NCBI RefSeq assembly: GCF_900215245.1
Contig: NZ_LT907842.1
Span: 3,782,001 to 3,846,000, forward strand
DNA from: Pseudomonas fluorescens
Lineage (GTDB): Bacteria > Pseudomonadota > Gammaproteobacteria > Pseudomonadales > Pseudomonadaceae
Direction of reading: 5' to 3'
DNA length: 64,000 bases
The translations under genes were made by a program, and so were the position numbers. Positions 8,697 through 16,656 of this stretch are shown one piece after another. The notes beneath the pieces were generated by a model. It did not search any database. It had not been told where the DNA came from and was given only the letters and a program-made list of their open reading frames with translations. Position 1 is the stretch's first letter. The number at the start of each line of letters is the position of its first letter.

Positions 8697-11138
8697 TTAC
8701 TTGCCGGGCGTCAGGGTCAACCGGGTCTTCCCATATACCTTGTCAAAATTCTGCGGCTGCATCGGGAAGCTCAGGTATTGCGCCTTGAGCGCCGGGTCGA
8801 TGCCGTTCGCATAGTTCGGGCTGGCCGGGTTGCCGGACTGGCCGATGCCGCCCTGGCCCATCATCGGTTCGGCCTGGCCAAAGTCGACGATCATGCGCAG
8901 CGCCGGCACTTGGGTCGTCGCGAAGTCCTGGCCCCAGCGATACGGCGCCGGGTTCAAGGTGTTGTGGTCGCCGCCACTGGCGAATGGGCCACGAATCACT
9001 TGGCCGCTGGTGTTTTTCCAGGTGGTGCTGTGCAACTTGCCCCACTGCCAGGCTTTGCGATCACTGCCCAATTGGCTGTCGCCGGCGCTGATTGCGGCGG
9101 CGAGGCTGCGGGCCAGGATCGCCGGCTTGTCTTCTTTTTGCGCGGTGCGCACGTCATCCCAGAACGGGCTGTCTTCGCGGCCCAGCAGGTGGTCGGCGTT
9201 GGCGGAGTAGGACACGTTGGCGTTGCTGATAAAGGCTTTCCAGCTGGCGCTGTTTTCCGGGCCGAGTTCGTCGAGGAAGATCTGTTTGGTGCTTTCCTGC
9301 AGGAACAGCTCGTAGATCGCCGCGTCAGCGGAAGTCGGCGCCAGGCGGCCATCAAAAGCCATCAGGCGAGTCAGCGCCTCGCGCGCCTTGGCCGCTTCGG
9401 CTGCCGGCAATGCCTCGATTGCCTGTTTCAGCGGCTGGGCCATGCCCGGCGCCTGGAACATGCTCTTGAGTTTGGCGGCGAACGTGGTGGTCTGGTCGTA
9501 CTGCATGGCGATCATGCTGCGCGCGTCATGCTTGCCGGCGTTGGCCAGTTGCGCCAGACGCTCGCTGCGTTCCGGTGCATCCCAGGAGTTGGACAGCTGC
9601 ATGCCATAGCCGCGTGGCGCAGTGCGTTGGTTGGCGGTGCCGATCCAGCCTTGGGCCGGGTCTTGATCGTAGGGGTGCAGCATCGCGTCGGCGTAACCGT
9701 CCCAGTCGAAACGCGCGTCCCAGCCCGGCGAGGGCAGCAGGCCTTCGCCTTCGCGGCGGTTGGGGAAGCGGCCGGTGACTTGCCAGCCAATGCTGCTGGC
9801 GTCGGCGAAAATCATGTTCAGGGCGATGGCGCGGATTTCACGGGTCGCATCCGAGGCCTTGCCGGCGCTTTGTGCGCGGGACAGGTCGAAGAACGCATCC
9901 AGGCTCTTGTCGTCCTTGAAATCGGCGGTTTGCAGGGCCAGGCCGAAACCGCTGGTCAGGGCCTGGCTGCTGTTGAGCAGGGCGCCGTGGCGGGTTTCGT
10001 ACACCACTTCGCGAATCGGCCGCTGGCCCTTGGCGAAGTAGGTTTCGTTACGCACGGCGGCCGGCAGCCATTTGCCGTTGTTCTCGTAGTACAACGCGCT
10101 GCCCTGGCGCTTGACCTTCTCCAGGAACAGGTCCTGGGTATCGCCTTTGACGGCGCTCATGCTCCACGCCACTTTGCCGTTGAAGCCCGACAGCAGGGTC
10201 GGCAAACCGGCAATCGAGGCGCCGACCGCCTGGTATTTCGGCGCACGAATCTGCACGTAGTTCCACGGCGACGGTGCTTGTGGCTGGGCCGCGAGGTCGT
10301 TGGCCAGCAAACTTTTGCCGCTGCGGCTGCGTTGCGGGCCGATGGCCCAGTTGCTTGACGTGGTAACGGCCAGCGCATTCACGCTGCTCAACTGCTGACC
10401 GACGCTTTCCAGCCCGGCCAGGCCGGTGATCTGGCTGAGGTTGACGCCTTTGAGCTTGTCGGTTTCGGCCTGCGGGATCGGCTCGTCCGGCGCGCTTGGG
10501 GTAAGCCAGGCGAGTTTGTCGACGCCGACCTTTTGCGCGAGCACCAACGACGACAGCTCTTCCTGCAGGTTGCTCGACTCGCTGAAATTCAGCAGGCAGA
10601 ACAGCAGTGCCGAATCTTCCGGTTTCCAGTACTCCGGCTTGTAGCCCGTCTGGGCCAGGTCCGGCGGCAGCTTGTCGCGGTAGCGGAACAGGTAGGCGTT
10701 GACGCCACGGGCATACACTTCAAAGAAGCGCTTGAGGCGCGGTGACGAAGCGTTGTACAGCTCGCCGGCGCTTTTTTTCAGGTTAACGGCCCGCATGAAA
10801 CGGTCGACATCCAGCATGTCCGCGCCGGACATTTCCGCCAGCCGGCCCTGAGCCAGCAAGCGCAAGGTGACCATCTGCGTGATGCGGTCGCTGGCGTGCA
10901 CATAACCAAGGCTGAACAGCGCGTCATGGAAGGTGTTGCTTTCGATCAGCGGCATGCCCTGGGCGTTGCGGCGCACCGAAACATTCTGTGCCAGGCCTTT
11001 GATCGGCTGCACACCGGCGACGGGAGGCAGGGTGTCCTGGGTGCTCTGGATCTGGCAACCGGCCAGGCTTAATGCACTGGCTACTGCCGCGGCAACGCCG
11101 AACCGGGGAAGAAAATGTGAGAGGGCTGGCGAGGCCAT
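8697..11138 (-). CDS. quiP: Penicillin acylase family protein, QuiP-like acyl-homoserine lactone acylase
   Basis: 813-residue Ntn-hydrolase of the penicillin amidase family. These are made as a single chain and cleave themselves into alpha and beta subunits. The expected beta-chain start is S261 in TT-SSNWAIG, aligning with SNMWVIG of penicillin G acylase, followed by GKSLLANDL. Size and N-terminus fit QuiP of P. aeruginosa, which cleaves long-chain acyl-homoserine lactones. The signal region ends in LAGC (C28), so it is probably a lipoprotein. It is monocistronic with REPINs on both sides. Quorum-signal degradation is inferred from the family; another amide substrate is possible. Confidence 0.85.
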   Translation of the reverse strand: MASPALSHFLPRFGVAAAVASALSLAGCQIQSTQDTLPPVAGVQPIKGLAQNVSVRRNAQGMPLIESNTFHDALFSLGYVHASDRITQMVTLRLLAQGRLAEMSGADMLDVDRFMRAVNLKKSAGELYNASSPRLKRFFEVYARGVNAYLFRYRDKLPPDLAQTGYKPEYWKPEDSALLFCLLNFSESSNLQEELSSLVLAQKVGVDKLAWLTPSAPDEPIPQAETDKLKGVNLSQITGLAGLESVGQQLSSVNALAVTTSSNWAIGPQRSRSGKSLLANDLAAQPQAPSPWNYVQIRAPKYQAVGASIAGLPTLLSGFNGKVAWSMSAVKGDTQDLFLEKVKRQGSALYYENNGKWLPAAVRNETYFAKGQRPIREVVYETRHGALLNSSQALTSGFGLALQTADFKDDKSLDAFFDLSRAQSAGKASDATREIRAIALNMIFADASSIGWQVTGRFPNRREGEGLLPSPGWDARFDWDGYADAMLHPYDQDPAQGWIGTANQRTAPRGYGMQLSNSWDAPERSERLAQLANAGKHDARSMIAMQYDQTTTFAAKLKSMFQAPGMAQPLKQAIEALPAAEAAKAREALTRLMAFDGRLAPTSADAAIYELFLQESTKQIFLDELGPENSASWKAFISNANVSYSANADHLLGREDSPFWDDVRTAQKEDKPAILARSLAAAISAGDSQLGSDRKAWQWGKLHSTTWKNTSGQVIRGPFASGGDHNTLNPAPYRWGQDFATTQVPALRMIVDFGQAEPMMGQGGIGQSGNPASPNYANGIDPALKAQYLSFPMQPQNFDKVYGKTRLTLTPGK

Positions 11139-11236
11139 GGCAAAGCTCCTGCGGGGGGTAGCGTCATTAAAGGCGCTACGTTAGTGAGCGCGGCGAAACG
11201 ACGCAAGCAGGAGTTTGGGTCTTGCGCAAATCATAG

Positions 11237-11323
11237 GTGGGAGCGGGGTTGCTCGCGAACGCGGTGTGTCAGTCAATCAAGGTCTGACTGAACCACCCCG
11301 TTCGCGAGCAAGCCCGCTCCCAC
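11237..11323. repeat. REPIN (paired REP palindrome)
   Basis: Inverted pair of the same REP core as at 8576, with one substitution in the left arm (GCGGGGTTGCTCGCGAACG). It occupies most of the 209-bp gap between the quiP-like gene and the GST gene. Confidence 0.88.
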
Positions 11324-11347
11324 AGTTTCACCGAGCAAGACTTTGAA

Positions 11348-11992
11348 TCAGGATTTGGGCGGATTCACCTTCTGTACCAGTTCATACGCCCGAACCGTCG
11401 CCGGCCGCTCTTTGATGCTGTTGAACCAGCGATGAACGTGGGGGAAATCCTCCAGACGCTGGCTCTGCCATTTGTGGGAAACAATCCACGGGTAAATCGC
11501 CATGTCAGCAATGCTGTACGCCTCGCCCGCCACGAACGGACGATCCGCCAGGCGCCGGTCCAGCACGCCATACAGGCGCGCGGTTTCATCTACGTAGCGT
11601 TTAATCGCGTAGGGGATTTTCTCTGGTGCGAACTGGCTGAAGTGATGGTTCTGCCCGGCCATCGGCCCAAGCCCACCCATTTGCCAGAACAGCCATTGCA
11701 ACGCTTCCTGGCGACCGCGCAGGTCTTTGGGAATGAACTGGCCGGTTTTTTCCGCGAGGTACAGCAGGATTGCGCCTGATTCAAACAGCGAAATCGGCGC
11801 GCCGCCGTCGCTCGGGTGCTGATCGACGATGGCCGGAATACGGTTGTTGGGAGCGATCTTCAAGAAGTCCGGCTTGAACTGGTCGCCCTGGCCGATATTG
11901 ATCGGGTGCACCGTGTAGGGCAGACCGGCTTCTTCCAGAAACAGCGATACTTTGTGACCGTTGGGGGTAGTCCAGTAATACAGGTCGATCAT
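11348..11992 (-). CDS. Glutathione S-transferase, YfcG/YghU-type disulfide reductase
   Basis: 214-residue GST. I start it at the ATG at 11992 (MIDLYYWTTPNGHK), which has a GGAGAG ribosome site 5 bases upstream; an in-frame TTG lies four codons earlier. The thioredoxin-like domain has the TPNGHKVSLFLEE motif of the Nu class (YfcG, YghU), where Thr/Asn replace the usual Ser or Cys, then NRIPAIVD and FESGAILLYLAEKTG for glutathione binding. The helical domain has SIADMAIYPW. Family members bind two glutathiones and reduce disulfides or peroxides. Monocistronic. Confidence 0.9.
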   Translation of the reverse strand: MIDLYYWTTPNGHKVSLFLEEAGLPYTVHPINIGQGDQFKPDFLKIAPNNRIPAIVDQHPSDGGAPISLFESGAILLYLAEKTGQFIPKDLRGRQEALQWLFWQMGGLGPMAGQNHHFSQFAPEKIPYAIKRYVDETARLYGVLDRRLADRPFVAGEAYSIADMAIYPWIVSHKWQSQRLEDFPHVHRWFNSIKERPATVRAYELVQKVNPPKS

Positions 11993-12206
11993 GAAGCTCT
12001 CCAAATGAGCGAATGCCTGTAGGTATAGGTGATGTTTGGGGCGCGAAAATTCAATGAAACATTTAGCGCTACCGTTAGAAGCGTTTTACACCGCGCACAC
12101 CTTTGGGCGGGCGCATCACGGGCGCTTGAATGTGAGTCATCGCGAGGGCGGGGGATTGCAGGGGCTGTTGCTGTTTCAGAGAAACCCTGAACTGAAATCA
12201 CCTGCA

Positions 12207-12238
12207 AATGTGGGCGCAGGCACGCCAGCCCCCACATT
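12207..12238. repeat. Imperfect REP-like hairpin
   Basis: AATGTGGG and CCCACATT flank a 16-bp centre with partial pairing. It resembles a decayed REP unit. It is the only structure seen in the 262-bp gap between the GST gene and the small SEC-C gene. Confidence 0.5.
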
Positions 12239-12254
12239 GACTGCACTCAGGGCA

Positions 12255-12455
12255 TCAGGCCCCGTGGCACTTCTTGAATTTCTTCGCGCTGCCGCATGGG
12301 CAAGGGTCGTTGCGACCAACGTCTTTCAGGGTGTTGCGCACCGGCTCCTGGTGAGCGTGGCCGCAGTTCGGGCCGTGGACATGGCCGTGGTCGTGATCAT
12401 GGTGATCGTGATCGTGGTTGCAGTCAGGACCATGGACATGGGGTTGCTGAGTCAT
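12255..12455 (-). CDS. Small histidine-rich SEC-C motif protein
   Basis: 66 residues. The N-terminal half is a histidine/aspartate-rich metal-binding stretch (repeated HGPDC and HDHDH units, two cysteines); the C-terminal half is a SEC-C motif ([19 protein letters not shown]), the zinc-binding element found at the end of SecA and in YchJ. Its ATG overlaps the stop of the LEA-type lipoprotein gene by 4 bp. A metal-binding or metal-carrier role is likely from composition, but no function is established. Confidence 0.85.
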   Translation of the reverse strand: MTQQPHVHGPDCNHDHDHHDHDHGHVHGPNCGHAHQEPVRNTLKDVGRNDPCPCGSAKKFKKCHGA

Positions 12456-12934
12456 CGATGTCGCTCCGGAATAAAATCGCCGGGGATTATCTCGCCATTG
12501 TGGGCGACCTGCACGTCATTACCGATGAATAATCCGGTTTTCAGCTCGCCTTCCAGACGATAGGGGACGGGCTTGGTGGGGTTTTTCAACATCTGCACCA
12601 CATCGCGAATCTTTGGCCAGAGGTTGGTACGCACCGACACCCGGAAAAACCCATGGCTTCGCGGCGGTATGGTGAGCCATTCGTTGGACTCGCCTTCGGT
12701 CAGCACGAAACTGCCCAGGGTGACTTTGTAGATCAACCCGCGCACCGTGAGGTCCGCGTCGTCACGGTTGTCCACGCGAAAGTACAGCTTGAACTTTTGT
12801 TCCAGCAACTTGGCCCGTACCACTTCAACTTTCACCAGCGAGACGTGAGGCGCGGGCGTGTCGTCTTCGAACCATGAAGCACAGCCGGTCAGACTCAGGG
12901 TCAACGCCAGCATCAAGCTGTACATCCGGAGCAT
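12452..12934 (-). CDS. LEA type 2 / WHy-domain lipoprotein
   Basis: 160-residue lipoprotein: signal peptide with lipobox LTGC (C17) after [14 protein letters not shown]. The mature part fits the LEA-14/WHy fold: [33 protein letters not shown], and FRVSVRTN. I start it at the ATG at 12934; the frame is open to 13024 but that would bury the signal peptide. It couples to the SEC-C protein gene by a 4-bp overlap. Family members are linked to desiccation or stress, but the role in Pseudomonas is not known. Confidence 0.85.
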   Translation of the reverse strand: MLRMYSLMLALTLSLTGCASWFEDDTPAPHVSLVKVEVVRAKLLEQKFKLYFRVDNRDDADLTVRGLIYKVTLGSFVLTEGESNEWLTIPPRSHGFFRVSVRTNLWPKIRDVVQMLKNPTKPVPYRLEGELKTGLFIGNDVQVAHNGEIIPGDFIPERHR

Positions 12935-12953
12935 GGCGTTATCCTTGAGTTGA

Positions 12954-13424
12954 TTAGAGGTAGCCGGAACAGCACTTCTTGAATTTCTGCCCGCTGCCAC
13001 ACAAACATACATCATTGCGCCCAACCTTCACTTCAACCGTCGGGTCGATGAAGTACCAGCGCCCATCATTCTGTACGAAAGAAGATTGCTCACGGTGGCT
13101 GTGTTCTCCGCTACCGTCGTGCCAGCGTGCGGTAAAGGTCACAAAGGCATGTTCGGGCTGGCCGCCGAACACCTCCGAGCTTTCCACTTCAAGGCCCAGC
13201 CAAGTGCTCTGGGCACTCCAGGCGCCGATGGCGGCGCGGTCCAGGCCGGCTTGCTGCGCCGGCACGGTGGTGGCCACCAGATAGTCCACCAGGCCCAGCA
13301 CATAGGCGCTGTAGCGTGAGCGCATCAGCGCGGTGGCGCAGGGCGCGGGGTGGCCGGCGTGATAATGGCCGCAGCAGGCATCCAGCAGGTTGCCACTGCC
13401 GCAGGGGCATATGGATGTACTCAT
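12954..13424 (-). CDS. YchJ family protein (UPF0225), two SEC-C motifs
   Basis: 156 residues, starting [11 protein letters not shown] at 13424. It has an N-terminal SEC-C-like motif ([17 protein letters not shown]), a central NTF2-like alpha/beta domain ([11 protein letters not shown], the YchJ signature), and a C-terminal SEC-C motif ([18 protein letters not shown]). The organisation is that of E. coli YchJ. It lies in a leftward group of four short genes with the LEA lipoprotein and the histidine-rich SEC-C protein. A zinc-dependent binding function is inferred from the motif only. Confidence 0.9.
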   Translation of the reverse strand: MSTSICPCGSGNLLDACCGHYHAGHPAPCATALMRSRYSAYVLGLVDYLVATTVPAQQAGLDRAAIGAWSAQSTWLGLEVESSEVFGGQPEHAFVTFTARWHDGSGEHSHREQSSFVQNDGRWYFIDPTVEVKVGRNDVCLCGSGQKFKKCCSGYL

Positions 13425-13426
13425 GG

Positions 13427-13924
13427 TTACCACCAATACTTTCCGAAGTTTTCCGGGTTGGCCCAGAAGCGGGCGTTGAGCCAGTCCGGCACTTGTTTAT
13501 AGTCAAGCAGATCATAGGTGAACAGCGTCAGGACCTGATCGTCACGCTGGAAGCGCTCGCCGGCTTGCAACGCCAGGGAGAAGAAGTCGGTGTCTTTCCA
13601 GCCGCAGGCGCTCAGGTCCACCAACACCGCAATGCGGCTGCTGTTGAGGTTGCGAATGCCGCCGAGCAGGGTCAGGCCCTGCGGTTTTGACAGGTGCTCC
13701 AGGCAATCGACCACCAATGCCAGGTCAAAACGCTGCGCCGCCAGTTCTGCCGGCAACGGCCCGGGCGGGGCGATCGACACTTGGGTCTGCGGATGCTCGG
13801 CCTGAAAGGCCTCCAGCGCCGGAAACTGGCTGGCACCCAACAGCAACAGGCGTTTGGGTTGGTGTAAATCGAGCAAAGCGGCCAGGGCTTGCTGGGGGGT
13901 ACGGGAAGAAATGCCAGCGGTCAT
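13427..13924 (-). CDS. DUF6231-type hypothetical protein
   Basis: 165 residues, ending 2 bp before the YchJ gene and therefore likely its operon leader. The sequence [33 protein letters not shown] and a following IAVLVDL have the layout of a Rossmann-type methyltransferase (nucleotide loop, acidic residue, motif resembling post-I strands), but the usual GxGxG loop is absent, so catalytic activity is doubtful. The C-terminus is aromatic-rich ([15 protein letters not shown]). It appears conserved in pseudomonads; function unknown. Confidence 0.8.
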   Translation of the reverse strand: MTAGISSRTPQQALAALLDLHQPKRLLLLGASQFPALEAFQAEHPQTQVSIAPPGPLPAELAAQRFDLALVVDCLEHLSKPQGLTLLGGIRNLNSSRIAVLVDLSACGWKDTDFFSLALQAGERFQRDDQVLTLFTYDLLDYKQVPDWLNARFWANPENFGKYWW

Positions 13925-14114
13925 CAGAGATCCTCACATCATGACCCTAGAGACTAGCGCGGCTGAGCGTGCGGGCCTAGAGCGGGCGGCGGCGAAAAGT
14001 CCGCCAAGAGCAGCGATCCTCAATGAAACCGGGGGTGTGGCGTACTGGCGCAGATGAAAAGAGCGGTCTTTACTCCACCCATCGGCCCCCGCCGATACCC
14101 TCAGGAGAAAGCAC

Positions 14115-14813
14115 ATGAGCATCATGCGGACAGCTCTACCCTTGGTTCTGCTAACCGGAGTATTGACAGGTTGCGCAGGTTTGCAAAAAACCGATTGGCC
14201 CACCTGTGCAGCCGTCGGTGGTGTGACCGGTGCCGCGATTGGCGCCACAAAAAGTTCGGCGTACGCCGGCTATGGCGCGTTGCTGGTCGGCGGCATGGCC
14301 GGTGCCTATTGCTGGGTACATGGTGATGGCGACGAAGACGGCGATGGTGTGCCGGACAGCCGCGACAAGTGCCCAGGCACGCCGAAAGGGGTGCAGGTCG
14401 ACGCCAACGGTTGCCCACCCGCGCCTGTGCAGGCAGCGGTGGTTGAGGAAGTTGTCGTGGTCAAGGAAGAGACCATCGTGATTCGTGATGTGCACTTCCA
14501 GTTCGACTCGGCCAAGTTGACCGCGGCGGATAAAACCAAACTCGACGTGATAGCCACTCGCCTGAAAAAAGAAGCCCCAAGCGCGCAACTGCGGGTCAGT
14601 GGGCATACCGACAGCGTCGGTAAAGACGCCTACAACCAAAGGCTCTCGGAAAAACGCGCCCATTCGGTCACCGACTACTTGATCAGTTCCGGTGTACCGC
14701 GCAGTAACTTTGTGTCGGTGACCGGCGCGGGCGAAAGCCACCCGGTAGCAGACAACAAAACTGCTGAAGGGCGTGCATTGAACCGCCGCGTGGAAATCCA
14801 AATCAACCGCTGA
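14115..14813 (+). CDS. OmpA family outer-membrane lipoprotein
   Basis: 232 residues. The lipobox is LTGC (C20). A glycine-rich hydrophobic pair (VGGVTGAAIGATKS...GALLVGGMAGAY) follows. Next is a thrombospondin-type-3-like calcium motif (DEDGDGVPDSRDKCPGTPKG), and then a complete OmpA C-terminal peptidoglycan-binding domain from about residue 125 (VHFQFDSAKL, SGHTDSVGKDAYNQRLSEKRA, GRALNRRVEI). The ATG has an AGGAGA ribosome site. It should tether the outer membrane to the cell wall. Monocistronic, with a hairpin just behind it. Confidence 0.92.
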   Translation: MSIMRTALPLVLLTGVLTGCAGLQKTDWPTCAAVGGVTGAAIGATKSSAYAGYGALLVGGMAGAYCWVHGDGDEDGDGVPDSRDKCPGTPKGVQVDANGCPPAPVQAAVVEEVVVVKEETIVIRDVHFQFDSAKLTAADKTKLDVIATRLKKEAPSAQLRVSGHTDSVGKDAYNQRLSEKRAHSVTDYLISSGVPRSNFVSVTGAGESHPVADNKTAEGRALNRRVEIQINR

Positions 14814-14820
14814 CCACCCT

Positions 14821-14845
14821 TGCCCCTGTGCGAGCCACAGGGGCA
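14821..14845 (+). terminator. Hairpin after the OmpA lipoprotein gene
   Basis: A 10-bp perfect stem (TGCCCCTGTG with CACAGGGGCA) and a 5-nt loop, 7 bp after the stop. There is no T run, so it may be a weak terminator or an mRNA end protector. Confidence 0.55.
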
Positions 14846-14945
14846 TTGCCGGCGATCCCCCTCAAGTTTTTTCATCCTTCACTGGCAAATCGCCTGCAGA
14901 AGTCGGTACTGTGCGCCCAAAGAATAATAGGCAGGGGCATGCGGG

Positions 14946-15239
14946 ATGAAAGTGTTTTGGGGGCTGGGAAAATGTCTGACGTTGCTGTTCTGGGGCGTGG
15001 TGCTGGTCAATCTGTTCCGGCCGCTGACTAATCCGTTTCACCTGTTGGTCAGCCTGGCCGGCAGTCTGCTGTTCCTTACCCACTTGTTGGAGCTGCTGTT
15101 GTTCAACAGCAGCGTGAAGCACCGTGCCCACCCCTGGCGTGACCGCTTGCAGATTCTGCTGGTGGGGATGTTCCATGTGCGGGGCCTGTCGGCGCCTGCA
15201 GAGTTTAATGAAACGAACAAGGAGGCCAGTCATGCGTAA
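14946..15239 (+). CDS. DUF1145 family membrane protein
   Basis: 97-residue small inner-membrane protein with two or three hydrophobic segments (LGKCLTLLFWGVVLVNLF, LVSLAGSLLFLTHLLELLLF). It matches the DUF1145 layout, including the motif FRPLTNPFH and the basic RHPWRDRLQ-like tail (here HRAHPWRDRL). The last 8 bases overlap the next gene, which begins inside its final codons. Function unknown. Confidence 0.85.
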   Translation: MKVFWGLGKCLTLLFWGVVLVNLFRPLTNPFHLLVSLAGSLLFLTHLLELLLFNSSVKHRAHPWRDRLQILLVGMFHVRGLSAPAEFNETNKEASHA

Positions 15240-15990
15240 GGTTTTTCTGTTGGCCCTGTTGGTCAGCCCCATCGCCCTGGCCCAAAGTGTCAGTGTTGAA
15301 ACCAACTCGTTGATGCGTCTGCCCAGCAGCACCAGCGTTTTGCAGCTCGAACGCCTGGATGTGGCGGACTACGGCACATTGTTGGTCCCGGCGACGATCA
15401 CTCAGGTCAGCGTGGATGAGTTGCACCTGGGCCGCGAAGCGCGTATCGCGATCGCCCCCGGCAATACTGCGCTGCAATTGCAGGTGCGCAATGCGCAACT
15501 TGAGCATGGCAGCCAGATCACCTCGCGCGGTGCTCCGGGCACCCATGAACGGCCAGCCAAGGCCGGGCGGGATCTGGTCCTGCGCATCAATGCCCTGACC
15601 GCCGAACAATTGTCGGTGGATGCTCGAGGTGGCGCCGGCGCCCAAGGGTATGCCGGCCTGGATGGTGCCAACGGCGTGGACCCCGGTTGCACCTGGGGTT
15701 CGGCGGGGCGTGGCGCCAATGGCGATAACGGTGGCGATGGTCTGCCAGGCGCGGCGGGCGCGCAGGTGCGCGTCGAGTTGCCGCAGAGCTTCCCAGCTGA
15801 ACAGATCAAGGTCTGGGTCGATGGCGGAGCGGGTGGCCTGGCCGGAACAGCGGGCAAGCCCGGCAAAGGTGGGCAGTCTAAAGGTTGCCTGGTGTATCGC
15901 GCCGATGGCGGCGCCAAAGGACGCCCAGGGCTGGAAGGGCAACCGGGGCCGGCTGGGCCGGCAGGGGCTGTGACTATTCAGCGGCTCTGA
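15232..15990 (+). CDS. Secreted collagen-like glycine-rich protein
   Basis: 252 residues starting at the ATG at 15232, 5 bases after AAGGAGG. A signal peptide (MRKVFLLALLVSPIALA) leads to a beta-rich domain of about 110 residues, then a glycine-rich region with irregular Gly-X-Y collagen-like triplets (GAQGYAGLDGANG, GRGANGDNGGDGLPGAAG, GKPGKGG, GRPGLEGQPGPAGPAG). Two cysteines in the glycine-rich half may form a disulfide. It overlaps the DUF1145 gene by 8 bp and is surely co-expressed. No enzymatic motif is seen; a surface or matrix role is a guess. Confidence 0.85.
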   Translation: MRKVFLLALLVSPIALAQSVSVETNSLMRLPSSTSVLQLERLDVADYGTLLVPATITQVSVDELHLGREARIAIAPGNTALQLQVRNAQLEHGSQITSRGAPGTHERPAKAGRDLVLRINALTAEQLSVDARGGAGAQGYAGLDGANGVDPGCTWGSAGRGANGDNGGDGLPGAAGAQVRVELPQSFPAEQIKVWVDGGAGGLAGTAGKPGKGGQSKGCLVYRADGGAKGRPGLEGQPGPAGPAGAVTIQRL

Positions 15991-16004
15991 GTCGACGGGT
16001 CTGA

Positions 16005-16078
16005 CGCCATCGCGGGCAAGCCCGGCTCCCACAGGTGATTGCATTTCAATGTGGGAGCCGGGCTTGCCCGCGATGGCG
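16005..16078. repeat. REPIN-like inverted repeat
   Basis: CGCCATCGCGGGCAAGCCCG and its complement, each about 27 bp, flank a short centre. The core differs from the other REPINs in the window (CGCGGGCAAGCCCGGCTCCCAC rather than CGCGAGCAAGCCCGCTCCCAC), so it belongs to a second REP subfamily. It may terminate both converging genes. Confidence 0.88.
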
Positions 16079-16092
16079 GACTAACGATCGCC

Positions 16093-16557
16093 TCAGAACA
16101 TCGGCCGAGCCGAAGCCATCGCCACCACCACCAGCCCCACGATCAAATTAATCCCCACCAGCTTGCGAATCTGCCCCAGCGCAGCCGCACCCGCCGGCCA
16201 ATCCTCAGCGGCCACCGCTGCGCGCAGTTCCGGGAACTTCAATGCCTGGATGCGGATAAACAGCGCCGTCATCACCAGGTATAACCCCATCATCACCTGC
16301 ACATAGCGCGGCGCGGTTTCGAAACCGCTGAAACGCAGTTGCAGCAGGCCGATGCCGCTGATCGGCAAAACCAGCACCGCGACCCAGACCCATACGAAGA
16401 AACGTTGAAACACATTTGCCCACAGCTTGAGCCGGGCAGGGCCCTCAAGTGCCGCCATGGCGGCGGGGCGCAGGATCATCCAGGCGAAAAACATACCGCC
16501 AACCCAGATCAGGGCGGCCAGTACATGCAGGGTGTAAGCGAGGCTAAACGCGGTCAT
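16093..16557 (-). CDS. CopD family integral membrane protein
   Basis: 154 residues with four transmembrane segments. The start YTLHVLAALIWVGGMFFAWMILRP, the motif RFFVWVWVAVLVLPISG and the C-terminal LGQIRKLVGINLIVGL are the conserved features of the CopD-like (DUF2269-like) family, whose histidine and tryptophan residues are thought to handle copper or heme. No cop genes lie next to it. Monocistronic and divergent from dinG. Confidence 0.85.
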   Translation of the reverse strand: MTAFSLAYTLHVLAALIWVGGMFFAWMILRPAAMAALEGPARLKLWANVFQRFFVWVWVAVLVLPISGIGLLQLRFSGFETAPRYVQVMMGLYLVMTALFIRIQALKFPELRAAVAAEDWPAGAAALGQIRKLVGINLIVGLVVVAMASARPMF

Positions 16558-16656
16558 TGTGGTACTCCGTTCTGCGCGGGATTAATTAGCGGGGTATGAT
16601 AGCGGCCGATCCGAACCACTGAAAATTTATCCAGCGTTTTTTGCGCCCGACAATCC

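Noticed and set aside
8667..10358. 563-residue open frame on the plus strand
   Set aside because: Antisense of the quiP-like gene, which is a full-length family member.
12036..12563. 175-residue plus-strand frame over the small SEC-C gene
   Set aside because: It covers an intergenic palindrome and runs antisense to two coupled genes with clear lipobox and SEC-C motifs.
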